DNA of 64,000 nt, taken from NCBI GenBank assembly GCA_024760905.1, contig CM045729.1, positions 57,461,080-57,525,079 of the forward strand. Direction: 5' to 3'. Below are positions 1 through 10,929 of this stretch, one piece after another. The notes beneath the pieces are model-generated. The model had not been told where the DNA came from. It ran no database searches and worked only from the letters and a program-made list of their open reading frames with translations. The stretch is from Plotosus lineatus (lineage: Eukaryota; Chordata; Actinopteri; Siluriformes; Plotosidae). Every line of letters starts with the position of its first letter. The first letter of the stretch is position 1. Position numbers and translations under genes: made by a program.

Positions 1-193
1 AATTTTTTGAGATAGGAATTTTGGGTTTTCATGAGCTGTATGCCAAAATCATCAGTATTAAAACAATAAAAGACCTGAAATATTTCAGTTGGGGTGCAAT
101 GAATCTAAAATATATTAAAGTTTAATTTTGATCAGTACATTACAGAAAATAATGAACTTTGTCACAATATGCTAATTTTTTGAGAAGGACTAG
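1..193 (-). mobile_element. Tc1-like element, terminal inverted-repeat fragment
   Basis: This matches, in the same orientation, the right terminal repeat of the Tc1 element at 21488-23041. It includes the inner motif near base 1 and the outer motif ending in ggactag before TA at about 190. The body of this copy lies outside the window or has been lost. The gctaattttttgaga motif occurs at both the inner and the outer end, the IR/DR layout of some Tc1 elements. Confidence 0.85.
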
Positions 194-317
194 TATATAT
201 ATCTAGTGCCTGAGTCATAGGACGACCATTGACAACCCGCCATGAAGGATAAAACCCTGGTTATCATCTTCATGGAGGTTTTCTTGGCAGGATTAGTGCA
301 GTAGCCATTGCCTTCTG

Positions 318-507
318 CACGATGCGAACCTACGGCCAATTTAGAATGGCCAATTAACCTACTGTGCATGTCTTTGGATTGTGGGAGGAAACCGGAGCAC
401 CCAGAGGAAACCCACGCAAGCTCCACACAAAAACGCCCAGGCCAGGAATCGAACCCAGGCCTTCTTGCTGTGAGGCGGACATGCTAACCACTACGCCACC
501 ATGCCGC

Positions 508-510
<3 letters not shown>
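318..510 (-). mobile_element. SINE2-type tRNA-headed repeat (5' part)
   Basis: Read on the minus strand it starts ggcggcatggtggcgtag and has a B-box-like ggttcgattcc. It continues with the phrase for cutting through a gtgggaggaaacc-type segment shared with the copies at 8022, 31997, 47250 and 53360. It joins a TA/TG microsatellite at 510-550. It is a Pol III-promoter-like SINE head, not a functional tRNA gene. Confidence 0.75.
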
Positions 511-539
<29 letters not shown>

Positions 540-739
540 ACATATATATGGAATATACATAAATATATATGTAAGTCTGAAATTAGAGGTTACTGATATT
601 AATATAAGCGGATACAGAATGAATCCCGTCTGTGAGTGATATATGCATTACGTACATATATTATCCATATGATGAACAGCAAAGTGTAAATATGTAACAG
701 TGGATATTATTGCCAAAATAAGATAAAAAAAGATAAGGT

Positions 740-1705
740 CAGCGATCTTTATTGTCAACTGTTGCATGAACAATGAAAGTCCAAAATAGAGGAGTTGTAC
801 AGTTTAATGGCCACAGGTGGCAATGATGTTCTGTGTCGTTCAGTCGAGCATTTAGGTGGTATCAGTGTCCTACTGAACGTGCTCCTGTGACTGAGGTTTT
901 GAAGCAGATAGGAGGTATTGTTCAATATTGTCTTTATTTTGGACAGCATTCGCCTCTCCAACACTACCACAACATTACTCGCCTTTGTTCAATCTGTTAC
1001 CGTCTGTAACTCTCAGCCTGATGCTGCCAGCATAGAGGACAGTGCTGGTCACAACAGACTCCAAAAATATCCTGAATAGTGTCTGACAGATGTTAAACGG
1101 CATTAATCCCCCTAAAAAAAAAAAAAAAATAGAGACGGCTTTGGTCCTTCTTGTAAAGTGTGGTCCTGTTCTTAACCCAGTCCAATTTATTGTCAATATG
1201 AACTCCAAGGTATTTGTAATCCCCTACCATTTCCACATTGACATTCCGAATGGAAACAGGAATCACTGGTATTTTTCTATCATGTAAAATCCACAAGCAG
1301 TTCCTTGGTCTTTGGCACGTCAAGCTGCAGTTGATTCTGCTCACACCATGTGACGAGGGCATCAACTGCAGCCCGATACTCCGTCTCATCAGCTCCACTG
1401 ATACATTCGACTACAGCAGAGTCATCAGAACATTTCTGAAGATAACAGGTCTCTGTACAGTAACTGAAATCAGTTGTGTAGTGGATGAAGTGGGAAATGG
1501 GAGAGGACGGTCCCTTGTGGTGCTCCAGTGTTGCTCACCACTGTGTCTGACATACAGTGCTGCAGGCATACATACTGTGGTGTTCCGATCAGGTAGTCCA
1601 CAATCCTGGACAAGAGATGTGTCCACCTGCATCGATATCAGTTTCTCACCCAGGAGGGTTGGCCTGATGGTGTTGAATGCACTGGAAAAGTCAAAACACA
1701 TTTAT
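740..1705 (-). pseudogene. L2/CR1-like LINE, 3' half of reverse transcriptase, decayed
   Basis: Minus-strand frames read as one broken non-LTR reverse transcriptase. They are DFSSAFNTI (RT catalytic region) near 1690, a DYKYLGVHIDNKLDW block near 1200-1230, and the C-terminal RRMLSK and PPKCSTERHR blocks near 820-950. At least three frame changes and several stops separate them, at about 1410, 1090-1210 and 972. The element is 5'-truncated at about 1705. Known: such LINEs make one protein with an endonuclease and an RT; only the RT end is left here. The exact clade (L2, CR1 or Rex-like) is not settled. Confidence 0.8.
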
Positions 1706-2763
1706 TTCACAGTCAAACACATGCAGTTTTCAGTTATATGTAGAAGACATTGTCATAAAAATGTGAATGATTTTCTAGGTCAGCATACAAGTATACTTCA
1801 GAAATGTCTGCTTGAGATGATCCGAACAACTCCAAATGGGTCACACTGTTCAGGACTGCATGGTGGATCAAAAAGTACATTATGGCCTGTTGTTGGTTTA
1901 AATCTAATTACTGTTTCCTTTTCAGATTTTATTTATTGATTGCTATTTCATGATTCCCAATCTAGGCTTTTTCACCCTTTTATAGTTTTCTCTCCATTGC
2001 ATAAAACTTTGTGATTTGTCAATTTTAATACTTCAGTAGAATCAGTGATCCAGTTAATATCAGGGAGCTAGACTGCCTCATCTGACATGAGACTTTCTCT
2101 CCATATGACTCCAGATTGACTGTTCAATCATCTTCAGCACGATGATAATAATACATTATGTGCAATACGAAAGCAGTTAGTGTCACATTATGGCACACCA
2201 CACTCAGCGCAGTGTAACTGCACCGCTGAATAGCTCGTACTGAAAAACCATATCATTATGAAGAGCATCATTATGGGCTTTTTACATAGAATGTCTAGTA
2301 AAGTTTAGCCATGGGCCTCCAGTAGCACTTCACGTGTTGCCACAATTCAATAAGCCCTGAAAATATTGTAATCATTAGATCCAATTCACACATGACGGGG
2401 GAAAATGTGAACGTTGTACTTGATCAACACACTTTCATATATTTAAGTAAATTGTTTAATTTCAGAGGTAAATTACAGAATGATACCTTTGTCCTTTGTC
2501 CTACTGTATTCTGTCATTAAATTTCCAAATTATAGAAAAGCTCTCGCTTGTTATTCAGGCTGAAAAATAACTTGTGGTGCAGTGTTGAATGAGTGATAAT
2601 TCCCTTTACACAGCTGCTATCTTTATAGCTGACACCAAAGTAAGCTTTCACAATGAAAAAATAGACTACTGTGGACCAAAGCTCCTGCCACCCAGGAATG
2701 TGCATTTTAAAGTAGATCTATATCTTTCTTAAACCAAAATCAAAACTATTGTGTTAAATAAAT
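1706..2763. other. No recognisable gene or repeat
   Basis: AT-rich sequence with short frames only. I see no splice-framed conserved protein, no SINE head and no terminal repeats. Confidence 0.5.
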
Positions 2764-3378
2764 TAAGTCCAACTGGCTCATTACTATTGCACAGCTCTTG
2801 GTGTGCCCCAATCCCAAGCAAGGGACCTATAATAAGACAAGGCCTCGTGGAATATTTCATCAAAATCCAAGCAAACATTCTCAAGTTATCTTCCAGAAAC
2901 CAAACTGTGGTGTTAAATGAATGAAGTCTAGTTGGCCCATTAATCATGCATGGAGTTTGGCATGCACCAATCGCAGGCAAGGTACTTGAAAGACAAATCC
3001 ACACACAAACCTTTATTGAAATCCGAGCAAGCATTCTCAAGTTATTGTCTGGAAACTAAACTGTACAGTGAAATAAATGAAATCCAGCTGGCTCAATAAT
3101 TATTCTCAGATTTTGTCACACCCCAATTCCAGGCATGAAACCTGTAAGACAAACCCGCATACCAAATTTCATCAAAATCCGAGCAAGCATTCTCAAGTTA
3201 TCGTCCAGAGCCCAAACTGCTGTGTAAAAACAATGAAGTCCAGCTGGCTCTTTAATTAACTGTGGATTTTGGCATGCACCAATCCCAGGTGAGGTACCTG
3301 TAGGACAAACCTGCATACCAAATTTAATCAAAATCCAAACAAGCAGTTCTAAGTTATCGTACGGAAATCAAAGTCTGA
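2764..3378. repeat. Tandem repeat, about 157-bp unit, about four copies
   Basis: The phrase aagtccagctggctc recurs at about 2765, 2926, 3080 and 3237. Each copy is followed by caccaatcccaggcaag and then tctcaagttatcgtc. The unit length is 154-161 bp and copies are clearly diverged. The array ends in gtctgacagacgccagatga near 3375-3395. Confidence 0.85.
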
Positions 3379-3622
3379 CAGACGCCAGATGAATGGACGG
3401 AGACCACCCATTCCGATAGCTCCTACCACTATGTTTGTCTGGAGCTAAAAAGCGTAAATATCATTTCTGTATTCAACTTCATAAATAATCTGGTGTGCAT
3501 TGTCTCTGAGGTGCATTTTTTTTGAGAAGGAAATAAATGGTGCATGAGGTGACCAGTGCAAGACAAGAAAGAAAAATGACAGATTTTATCACAGGGTCTT
3601 TTTACTTAAAATGATGCTAACC
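3379..3622. other. Unassigned spacer
   Basis: No coding, SINE or inverted-repeat signal was recognised between the tandem array and the next SINE. Confidence 0.4.
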
Positions 3623-3965
3623 GGGGCAGTGGTGGCCTCGTGGTATAGGTGCTGGATCACTGATCCTAAGGTTGGGGGTTCAAGCCCCACTCTCCACAGG
3701 TTGTCACTGTTTCCCCAGTTCAGCTAACTGGGTTATCAAAGGCCAACCATGTCTCTCACTGTCTATGATGTGAGGCTTGTAAAAGAACCATTGCTGACAT
3801 TCATCAAGAGTAGGTGCATAGCCATCAGCATGTTTTTGCCCTGCGATAACCTGGCGAACTGTCCAGGGTGTACTCTGCCCTTGCCCAGAGTTGGCAGGGT
3901 GGGCCCCAGCCTCCCCGCAACCCTAATTAGGATTAAGTGGTTACAGAAAATGAAATGATGAAATG
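3623..3965 (+). mobile_element. SINE1 with L2-type tail
   Basis: The head has an A-box-like stretch (ggtggcctcgtggtatag) and a B-box-like gggggttcaagcccc. The body is the conserved actgggttatcaaaggc ... catgtctctcactgtct ... accattgctgac. The tail reads ctggcgaactgtcc ... ccctaattaggattaag ... ttacagaaaatga, the form of L2-type LINE 3' ends in fish. Confidence 0.9.
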
Positions 3966-4126
3966 AATAAGTTATGTAAGCATTTATGTATAGATATGGG
4001 CAGTATGGGTGAGAATAAATTAGCATTAATTTACCTAGAAGTAATGTACAGATGTTCTATATTACTGTACACAAGAATAAAATATGCAGATGTAATGTAC
4101 AGACACACAGTATGTGTATATGTGTC

Positions 4127-4134
<8 letters not shown>

Positions 4135-4180
<46 letters not shown>
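4135..4180. repeat. (TA)n microsatellite, left half
   Basis: Perfect TA dinucleotide run. It continues at 4515 on the far side of a SINE1 copy. Confidence 0.95.
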
Positions 4181-4183
<3 letters not shown>

Positions 4184-4512
4184 TTTCCTTTTTCCCCTTT
4201 CTCAGTGGTCGCCACAGCGAATCATCTGATTCGCACGTTTGATTTGGCGTAGGTTTTTACGTTGGATGTCCTTCCTGACACAACCCTTTAGCAAGGGACA
4301 GAAACACACTGATGGCTTTGTAGCTAGTCTTTACAAAAGGTCCCTTTACATGCCTCTCACTTACCATAGACAGTGAGAGACATGGCCGGCCTTTAATAAC
4401 CCAGTTGGCTGCACTGGGGGGGCGGGGGGTGACAACCTTGTGGAGAGTGGGACTCGAACCCCCAACCTTAAGATCAGCGATCCAGCACCCTTTACCACAA
4501 GACCACCACTGC

Positions 4513-4514
<2 letters not shown>
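4181..4514 (-). mobile_element. SINE1 with RTE-type tail, inserted in (TA)n
   Basis: On the minus strand it starts tgggcagtggtggtcttgtgg, has the B-box gggggttcgagtcccac and the conserved SINE1 body. It then has ggaaggacatccaacgtaa and ends gctgtggcgaccactgagaaa followed by an A/G-rich tail. It sits in the middle of a TA tract, so the target duplication cannot be told from the repeat. Confidence 0.92.

Positions 4515-4567
<53 letters not shown>
4515..4567. repeat. (TA)n microsatellite, right half
   Basis: Perfect TA run that continues the tract at 4135-4180. Confidence 0.95.
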
Positions 4568-4570
<3 letters not shown>

Positions 4571-4689
4571 ACACACGCTGTGTATATATGTATATGCAGT
4601 CGTGGAAGAAAGGCACTGTGAATTAACTGTAACAGTGGAAGCATGTACATGTGCATGGATGATATAAATGATATAAATGGTACTGATAT

Positions 4690-5012
4690 GGTGTAGTGTC
4701 AATTGGAAGGGAAGGTTCAGCAGGGGACTGAGTTCAGTAGGGTGACATCTGTGTGGAAGATGCTGTTCCTAAACCTGCTGGTTTTTGTCCAAAGGCTCCT
4801 GAAGTGCCTTCTGGAGGGGAGGAGCTGAAAGAGTCTGTTGGCAGAATGAGAGGAGTCCCTAAAAATGCTTCATGCCCGACAAAGGCATCCCTTCTTGTGT
4901 ACAATCTAACTAGCATAACTGACCTTGATGCTGTTTTGGAGGAAATCTTGATGAACTTGGAAAAACGATTCCTTCCCAATTCTTCTGGATGAACCCCCAC
5001 CACCACCACCAC

Positions 5013-5044
<32 letters not shown>
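4690..5044. repeat. Dispersed-repeat fragment ending in (CCA)n/(CA)n
   Basis: The stretch gactgagttcagtagggtgac ... aagatgctgttcctaaacctgctggt has the look of a dispersed fish repeat of unknown class. It ends in CCA triplets and a (CA)n run (about 5018-5044). I do not assign a family. Confidence 0.4.
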
Positions 5045-5719
5045 TTATACTCTAGCTGTGCTCATAAATTGTGGGTCTTTACATTTTTTAATTGTGGAGA
5101 TCATGTACAGAACATCATGCCCCAGTGTAAACCCAAGATAATATCATCCAGAAAAAAAAATAAATAAATAAATAAAAATCAGCATTCTAGGTTTGAGTTA
5201 TACTCAGTTTTGTTGCTTCATCAACTCCACTCCCACTCCTCCAGAGCCAGAGTCAGAATAGTTGTGTAGGTATCTTAGAAACTCTGCATGCATGAAATGC
5301 TGAATGATCATCCACTCATCTACCAGCCTCCTCTGCACCATCATGATTGAGCTCTTACATCCAGCTGAGGAAAATCAGTCTCCAACTCCCACACTTTAGC
5401 TTACAGTGTCTGGCAATCTTACAAACTAAAGAAATTTTGAAGAATTTTGTTAGCTTTTTATGTGTAATGGTAATAAGCAAAGACTAATAAATTCTTAATT
5501 TATTTGTCTTCACCAGTGGGTGTGAAGTACATGTGAAGACAGGGAGGACATGCAAAGTTCCAACAGACAGTAACTGAGCTCAGATCCTGGGGCTGTGAGC
5601 CCTAACACTATCTACTACAACACGGTGAGAAAATATTTCGCTGTACCTTTAAAACATAAGAAAATACAAAATAATAATAATAAATATATAATAATACATT
5701 ATATTGTTTTGAAACTGAA
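5045..5719. other. No recognisable gene; A/T-rich with short (AAAT)n
   Basis: There is a short AAAT repeat near 5155-5178 and (AAT)n near 5672. No coding or mobile-element signature was recognised. Confidence 0.45.
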
Positions 5720-5860
5720 TCGCTCATTCTCTCACTCATACAACTATGGGAAAGCTGGAGCCTGTCTCAGCCAACACTGGACAAAGGCAGGGCCCTGTAG
5801 TTTGCTAGACCTTCACAGGACCAACACATACAACAATTCATAGTCACATTCACATCTATT
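5720..5860 (-). mobile_element. SINE2/L2-type tail fragment, decayed
   Basis: The phrases aactatgggaaagctggagcctg, tcagccaacactgg and acaattcatagtcacattcacatct match the minus-strand L2-type tail and adjoining SINE2 body seen at 47800-48000. No head remains. Confidence 0.55.
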
Positions 5861-6235
5861 TGTAACATTTTGAAACTTAATTTACATTTATATTAAAAAT
5901 TAATAAATCGACTGAAAAAAGTATGATGTCATACTAATTTAAAGTTTTTTATGCAGGATAATGTCCAATACGGCTGCATTAATTTATCTACAGTAAAAGT
6001 TTGATCCTGGTCATGGTAATGGTGGATCCAGTGTGTATTCTACAATCACTGAACACAATAGCAGGAATAAACCCTGGCTAGGTTGCCAAGAGGCCAATTT
6101 CGCCTGCGGTAGAAGACAACATTAAAATGAGCAACTCTTTTACTTTACTGATTAGTTATATTTTTAATAATTCACTGCCAAAAATCGACCCTCAAAATAT
6201 GAGTGTAGATAGCACAATACATACATGGGGGTGCA

Positions 6236-6476
6236 CAGTGCAGTTGACTGGGTTATCAAAGGCAGGCCATGTCTCTCACTGTCTATGATGAGAGGTTCAT
6301 GTAAAAGAACCATTGCTGACTTTCATAAAGAGTAGGCTGCAAAGCCATCAGCGTGTTTCTACGACCTGGAGAGGGATGGGCTCCACCAGACCAAATCAGG
6401 CCAAGTCACGCCATGAAGGCGCCCCCAACGATATCCTCGGATGTTAAGGGATAAGTGAACTGAAGTGAAGAACACA
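6236..6476 (+). mobile_element. SINE1 body with an unrecognised third tail
   Basis: The copy starts at cagtgcagttgactgggtt, without a tRNA-like head. It has the SINE1 body to gtgtttct (about 6360), then switches to a tail not seen elsewhere here: acgacctggagagggatggg ... gccatgaaggcgcccccaac ... gtgaactgaagtgaag. It is neither the L2-type nor the RTE-type tail. Confidence 0.8.
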
Positions 6477-7299
6477 ATACACTTTTGACATATAGCACTT
6501 TAATGTTATGGGTTCACATTACAATAATGATTACTCTTGATTTTATTTCATATTTCTCCAAAAGCAGTCAAAGGTTTTTTTTTTGTTTTTTTTTAAATTC
6601 AAGGTTCTCAGTATGAGGTGCTTGAAATACACTTTACTGAACTTACATGATGGTTGAGCTGGACAGTGGATGTGACATTTCTACCAGAGCTGCTTTATGA
6701 GGTTCAAATAGAGAAGCTATCAATACATTTTATTGCGATGGACCTCTAGGGCTGCTCTGCTTTGGAGCACCAAAGAACCCTTGGCAGATTATCAAGGAAA
6801 GTCAGCACTTGAGTCTTAACTTAATTACACAGTGCTGAAATAAGTAGCCTGCGTTTAGAGGAGTGTTGTTCTCTTTAAAACAAAATATTCCCACTACCTA
6901 CTCAATCAATACTTCAAGGCTGATGATGAGGAATCTATTAGTTTGAGGGTTGAAGCTCAAACTTGATTTTTTTCTTGTTTTAAACTGTTAAAGATCCATA
7001 TACACAATTGTACTTGTGCCAAAACCCTGAAGAATTTATTAAAACACTGAGCTCCAGTATTCAGACTCCTTTTGTCAGGCAGCCATGTATTGCTCTACTC
7101 CCACAGGCTTTTTTTTTTTTCCACAAAAAAATCCAAATATTTCATATTTTTTCACTTTAAGAGAATGTCTCTCTCTAAAGGCTTAAAAAAATACAACTAA
7201 GTATACAGCACAAATAAAATATTTTGTCACACAGGTCCCTAGATATCTCTTTAAATTTCACAGTAAAAAAAGACGAGTCTTTTGAAAATATGTCCTTTC
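6477..7299. other. No recognised repeat; possible low-copy sequence
   Basis: Apart from T and A runs, the stretch about 6600-6880 has balanced composition and none of the repeat phrases found elsewhere in this window. No coding frame is evident. It may be unique intergenic DNA. Confidence 0.4.
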
Positions 7300-7316
7300 T
7301 GATAATACAGTGTGAC
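7300..7316. repeat. Target-site duplication, left copy (17 bp)
   Basis: tgataatacagtgtgac here recurs exactly at 7698-7714. The pair brackets the RTE deletion derivative. Confidence 0.97.
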
Positions 7317-7697
7317 TCTTCTTCTTCTTCTTCTTCTTCTTCTTCTTCTTTTCCTTTCGGCTGTTCCCTTCAAGGGTCGCCACAGCAAATCATCCGCCTC
7401 CATCTCACCCTGTCCTTTGCATCTGCCTACGGACACGCCTCCCGCCTCTCCGTCTTCAACCAACAGTAGTCCAATTTCCATCAGCACCCTGTTGGTTAAC
7501 AGCACTGATGGCGGTCGTTGTTAACCCGGGCCTCGACCGATCCGGTATGCAGGTAGTATTTGTGATTTGCATGATAAAGTTTGGCATTGGTTTTAGGTCG
7601 GATGCCCTTCCTGACACAAACCTCTGCATTTTTCCGGGCTTGGGACCGGCATAAGGGGGAGAGACACTGGTTAGTACCCCTCCCTTACGGCTGCATT
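7317..7697 (-). mobile_element. Non-autonomous deletion derivative of the RTE-type LINE
   Basis: Read on the minus strand it contains the LINE 5' leader (actaaccagtgtctctcccc) through the first codons (aaccaacagggtgctgatgg, gtcgaag-type motif, ggcgggaggcgtgtccgtag). It then jumps to the extreme 3' end (atggaggcggatgatttgctgtgg, gaagggaacagccgaaag) and a (GAA)n tail. About 2.7 kb of protein-coding sequence is missing compared with copy B. A perfect 17-bp duplication flanks it, so it was mobilised in this shortened form. Confidence 0.93.
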
Positions 7698-7714
7698 TGA
7701 TAATACAGTGTGAC
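7698..7714. repeat. Target-site duplication, right copy (17 bp)
   Basis: Second copy of tgataatacagtgtgac, directly after the 5' end of the deletion derivative. Confidence 0.97.
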
Positions 7715-7793
7715 ATGAAACGTAAATGATTTTAAATGTTCTGCTATAAAATAAAAGCTCAACTTTAAAACCAACGCTTCATATAATATGATG

Positions 7794-7960
7794 AGCAGTG
7801 GAGGCTTGGTGGTTAATGCGATGCATTACTGACCCGAAGGTCAGTGGTTCAATTACCATTATCACCACGGTTGGGCTCTTGAGCAAGGTCCTTCACCCTC
7901 AATTGTATGAAAAAAAGATAATATCTGGGTAAATGTGTCTGCCAAATGCTGTAAGTATAA
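7794..7960 (+). mobile_element. SINE4: short tRNA-headed SINE
   Basis: The head is gcagtggaggcttggtggtt, with a B-box-like gtcagtggttcaattacc. Then come ttgagcaaggtccttcaccc and the tail ctgggtaaatgtgtctgcc aaatgctgtaa, an ending known from several fish SINE/LINE families. It shares no body with SINE1 or SINE2. Confidence 0.75.
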
Positions 7961-8021
7961 TACATATACATTATTTTCATTACTGTAATACTGTATATTA
8001 CAATACACAACACATGGCTGA

Positions 8022-8203
8022 GGGTGGCATGGTGATGCGGTGGTTAGTGTCACAGCAGGAAGATCCTGGGTTTGATTGCCAGGCGTGAGTGTTTTGGTGT
8101 GGAGTTTGCATGATCTTCCCATGCTTGCGTGGGTTTCCTCACACAGTTCAAAGATAAATATGCTAGTCTGTTCTAAATTGACCCTAAGTGCTAGTGTGAG
8201 TAG

Positions 8204-8288
<85 letters not shown>

Positions 8289-8412
8289 GCATTGCAGTGA
8301 TCTAGAAAACTGTTCAGGATGTACCCCACCTTTTCACCCTGTGTCGGCTGCGATAGGCAACAACCTCCTCGCAACTGTGGTAGGAATGAGTGGTTCGGTA
8401 AAATGAGTGCGT
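8022..8412 (+). mobile_element. SINE2 with internal (TG)n and L2-type tail
   Basis: The head is gtggcatggtgatgcggtgg and the B-box is gggtttgattgcc. The body is gtggagtttgcatgatcttccc and cgtgggtttcctcaca, then an expanded TG tract (8205-8287), then the L2-type tail ctgttcaggatgtacccc ... gaatgagtg. The TG tract falls at the joint between SINE2 body and tail. Confidence 0.85.
8205..8287. repeat. (TG)n microsatellite inside SINE2
   Basis: About 83 bases of perfect TG repeat inside the SINE2 copy. Confidence 0.97.
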
Positions 8413-8488
8413 GAGTGAAGACATGGCTCAGTATTTTAATAAAGCGCTGGCAATTAAAATATTAGTTATAAAAAATAGTATATAGTAT

Positions 8489-8838
8489 GGGGCAGTGGTG
8501 GTCTAGTGGTATAGGGCGCTGGATCGCTGATCCAAAGATTGGGGGTTCAAGTCCCACTCTCCACAGGGTTGTCACTGCCCCCCAAGTGCAGCTAACTGGG
8601 TTATCAAAGGCGGGCCATGTCTCTCACTGTCTATGGTGTGAGGCATGTAAAAGAACCATTGCTGACTTTCAACAAGAGTAGGCTGCAAAGCCGTCAGCGT
8701 GTTTCCGCCCTGCGATGGCCTGGCGAGCTGTCCATGGTGTACTCTGCCCTCGCCCGAAGTTGGCTGGGATGAGCACCAGCCTCCCCACGACCACTACCCA
8801 TTAAGCAGGTACAGAAAATGAACTGATGATGATGATGA
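8489..8838 (+). mobile_element. SINE1 with L2-type tail
   Basis: Full-length and well preserved: head ggggcagtggtggtctagtg, B-box gggggttcaagtcccac, complete body, then cctggcgagctgtcc ... ggtacagaaaatgaa and a (GAT)n end. It is one of the best copies for defining the family. Confidence 0.93.
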
Positions 8839-8856
8839 GTATATAGTATATAATAG

Positions 8857-8888
<32 letters not shown>

Positions 8889-9786
8889 TATATAAAAAAT
8901 ACACTTTTTACAAGCATAGTTTCTTGATGTTGTTTCTTCTTCATGATTGTTTGTTATATTTGAAAAGGTCAACCAATTTTTGTACAGTATGTCCATTGAT
9001 TTCATTGCCTCACTCTTTCTTTATTACAGAAGAACATTTTTTTTAAAAACAAACTAAAAGACACCGTTACGACTATTTATAAACAACTTTTTCTTACATT
9101 GCAATATATAATGGCGTGTCCTTCAAACAGACTCGAAGCAGATATTCTCATAGTTCAGTCCATGGTCTGGTGGAAACAGTGAGGAATATCACTTTTACCT
9201 CAAGTTATGGGATTTTAGATCCTTATTGTACTTAATTCACCATAAATACTTGGCAAATGTGTTTTACCACACAAACAGGCTCAGAACATTTTAAGATTGA
9301 TTTCCCGTGGGACTTTCCATGCTCTGAAAACGTTATTCTTCCAATGCTACAGCTTTTCATCTTGTGTCATAACAAAATTACTAACAAGTAGCATTGAGGT
9401 TTGTGTCTGTCACTGGTTCTCAGCGCTCAAAAACAAAAATGATGGAAAATTAAGCAAATAACACCCCCTCCCTTCAAAAAAAAAGCGTTAAAAAGTACAG
9501 TTGTTTTTAGAATTACATCATTATAGGTGCTAGTTTGTCTAGATTAGATTGAACACTATGTTTACCTATAAGTAGACATCTTATGTTAATTCAACTATTT
9601 GTTGTATACACCATTTGAAACAAGACAGTACTGTAATCAAATAAGGATTTTTTTTTTTTTTTTAGCAAAATCATATCCTACAACAGCACGAACCAAACCT
9701 GACAGCTCATAAATGTATTACATCGGTTAAATGTTAATGGAGTTGTGCATTGAGCTGTTTTTATGCAGCACTGTAATAAAAGAATT

Positions 9787-9787
<1 letters not shown>
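8839..9787. other. (TA)n tract then unassigned AT-rich DNA
   Basis: A TA run at about 8862-8885 is followed by about 900 bp with no coding, SINE or inverted-repeat signature that I recognise. Confidence 0.45.

Positions 9788-9861
<74 letters not shown>
9788..9861. repeat. (CA)n microsatellite
   Basis: About 73 bases of perfect CA repeat. Confidence 0.97.
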
Positions 9862-9863
<2 letters not shown>

Positions 9864-10609
9864 AAGATACCCAGCAGACAAGGCCAAATTTTCCAGGTGC
9901 AGCGGCTAAAGACCACTCCATGATAAGCCCCATCTGCCCCAGCAATGGAGAAGCAGTTCAGCTGCACGCAACAAAAGCTCGAAAATATGAGACATTTTAT
10001 TTGTTTATTTATTTTTATTTATTTAGATGTACAAGTCTATACTTAAAGCACCTATATATTCATTCTTCCCATAAGAGTGAAAATGTGACATGATATATAC
10101 TCACAGTGGTTATGCTCAGTTGAGGTCACTAAGGATGCAGGGTTTCATGAAAAGGCCACTTCTCTGGCTGTGTACATTGAAAGGTTCAACATTTTTCTTG
10201 TTCCGTCAATCGAGAAGAGATTTTGGAATGATGAAGTGATCCTTCAGGATTGTAATCCATCTTGTCACAGAGCTTGCAAATTGGTAAAGCTTTCAGAAAA
10301 AGCATGTCAACCATGAGTGTTAGCACAGCAGAAGCATTTTGACTGGAAAATGTTAGGGCTCACTGATGCCGAAGGCCAAGGGGGCCGGAGGCCCCCGAGG
10401 CAGCACGGAGCAGCAACTTGGGCCGTAGGTTCAAGATGCACGGAGTGTGTTGAGGGTACGGGAGATGGTACCCCTCCTGCAGGGGGTTCCCCCCAGAAAA
10501 TTTTTTTAATTTAGCCTCTCTAGATGCTCGCTGGTGGCATTTCTGTAAGAAAAAAGTATAATTCAGAAAACACCAAAAGTAACTCGTCAACACCAAAACA
10601 CCAGAAAAC
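9862..10609. other. Unassigned; includes a G/C hairpin
   Basis: There is no gene. At about 10378-10402 a short inverted repeat (gggggccggaggccccc) forms a GC-rich hairpin within a stretch that resembles the edge of an older mobile element. Confidence 0.4.
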
Positions 10610-10911
10610 ACCAAAAAGGTCAACTCGTACTCAAGTCAACTCATACCACCTAAAGTCAAGTCGTACCTACAAAAAATTGAACTCCTACCCATATACTTTT
10701 TTAATTAAAAGCTAGTTTTAGGCATTAATTTCACATACTTTTTAACATAATGTCAATAAGAAATTAAATATTACACTGTTTAAATTAGAGAAATCACACC
10801 TTGACTTCTCATATAATGTTTTATTTAATTTGGAATGAAAAAGTCAAAGGTGACAAATTTAAATCAATATCACATGTGTGCTTTTTAAAAAAATGTAAAT
10901 AATTATTTTAG

Positions 10912-10929
10912 AATAAACTTATTTAGATC
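10912..10929. repeat. Target-site duplication for SINE1, left (18 bp)
   Basis: aataaacttatttagatc, repeated exactly at 11246-11263. Confidence 0.96.

Noticed and set aside
1238..1939. Long open frame of 233 residues on the plus strand
   Set aside because: It is antisense to the L2/CR1-like LINE in its first part and has no recognisable domain.
3077..3331. CRISPR-like repeat pattern in the tandem array
   Set aside because: Units are about 157 bp, adjacent and diverged, with no spacer structure; the DNA is vertebrate.
5672..5700. Origin or matrix-attachment element from AT-rich repeats
   Set aside because: Simple AAT repeat; no independent evidence.
8489..8570. tRNA gene (A and B boxes)
   Set aside because: The head is tRNA-like, but the sequence continues as a SINE and lacks a complete cloverleaf; same for all SINE heads.
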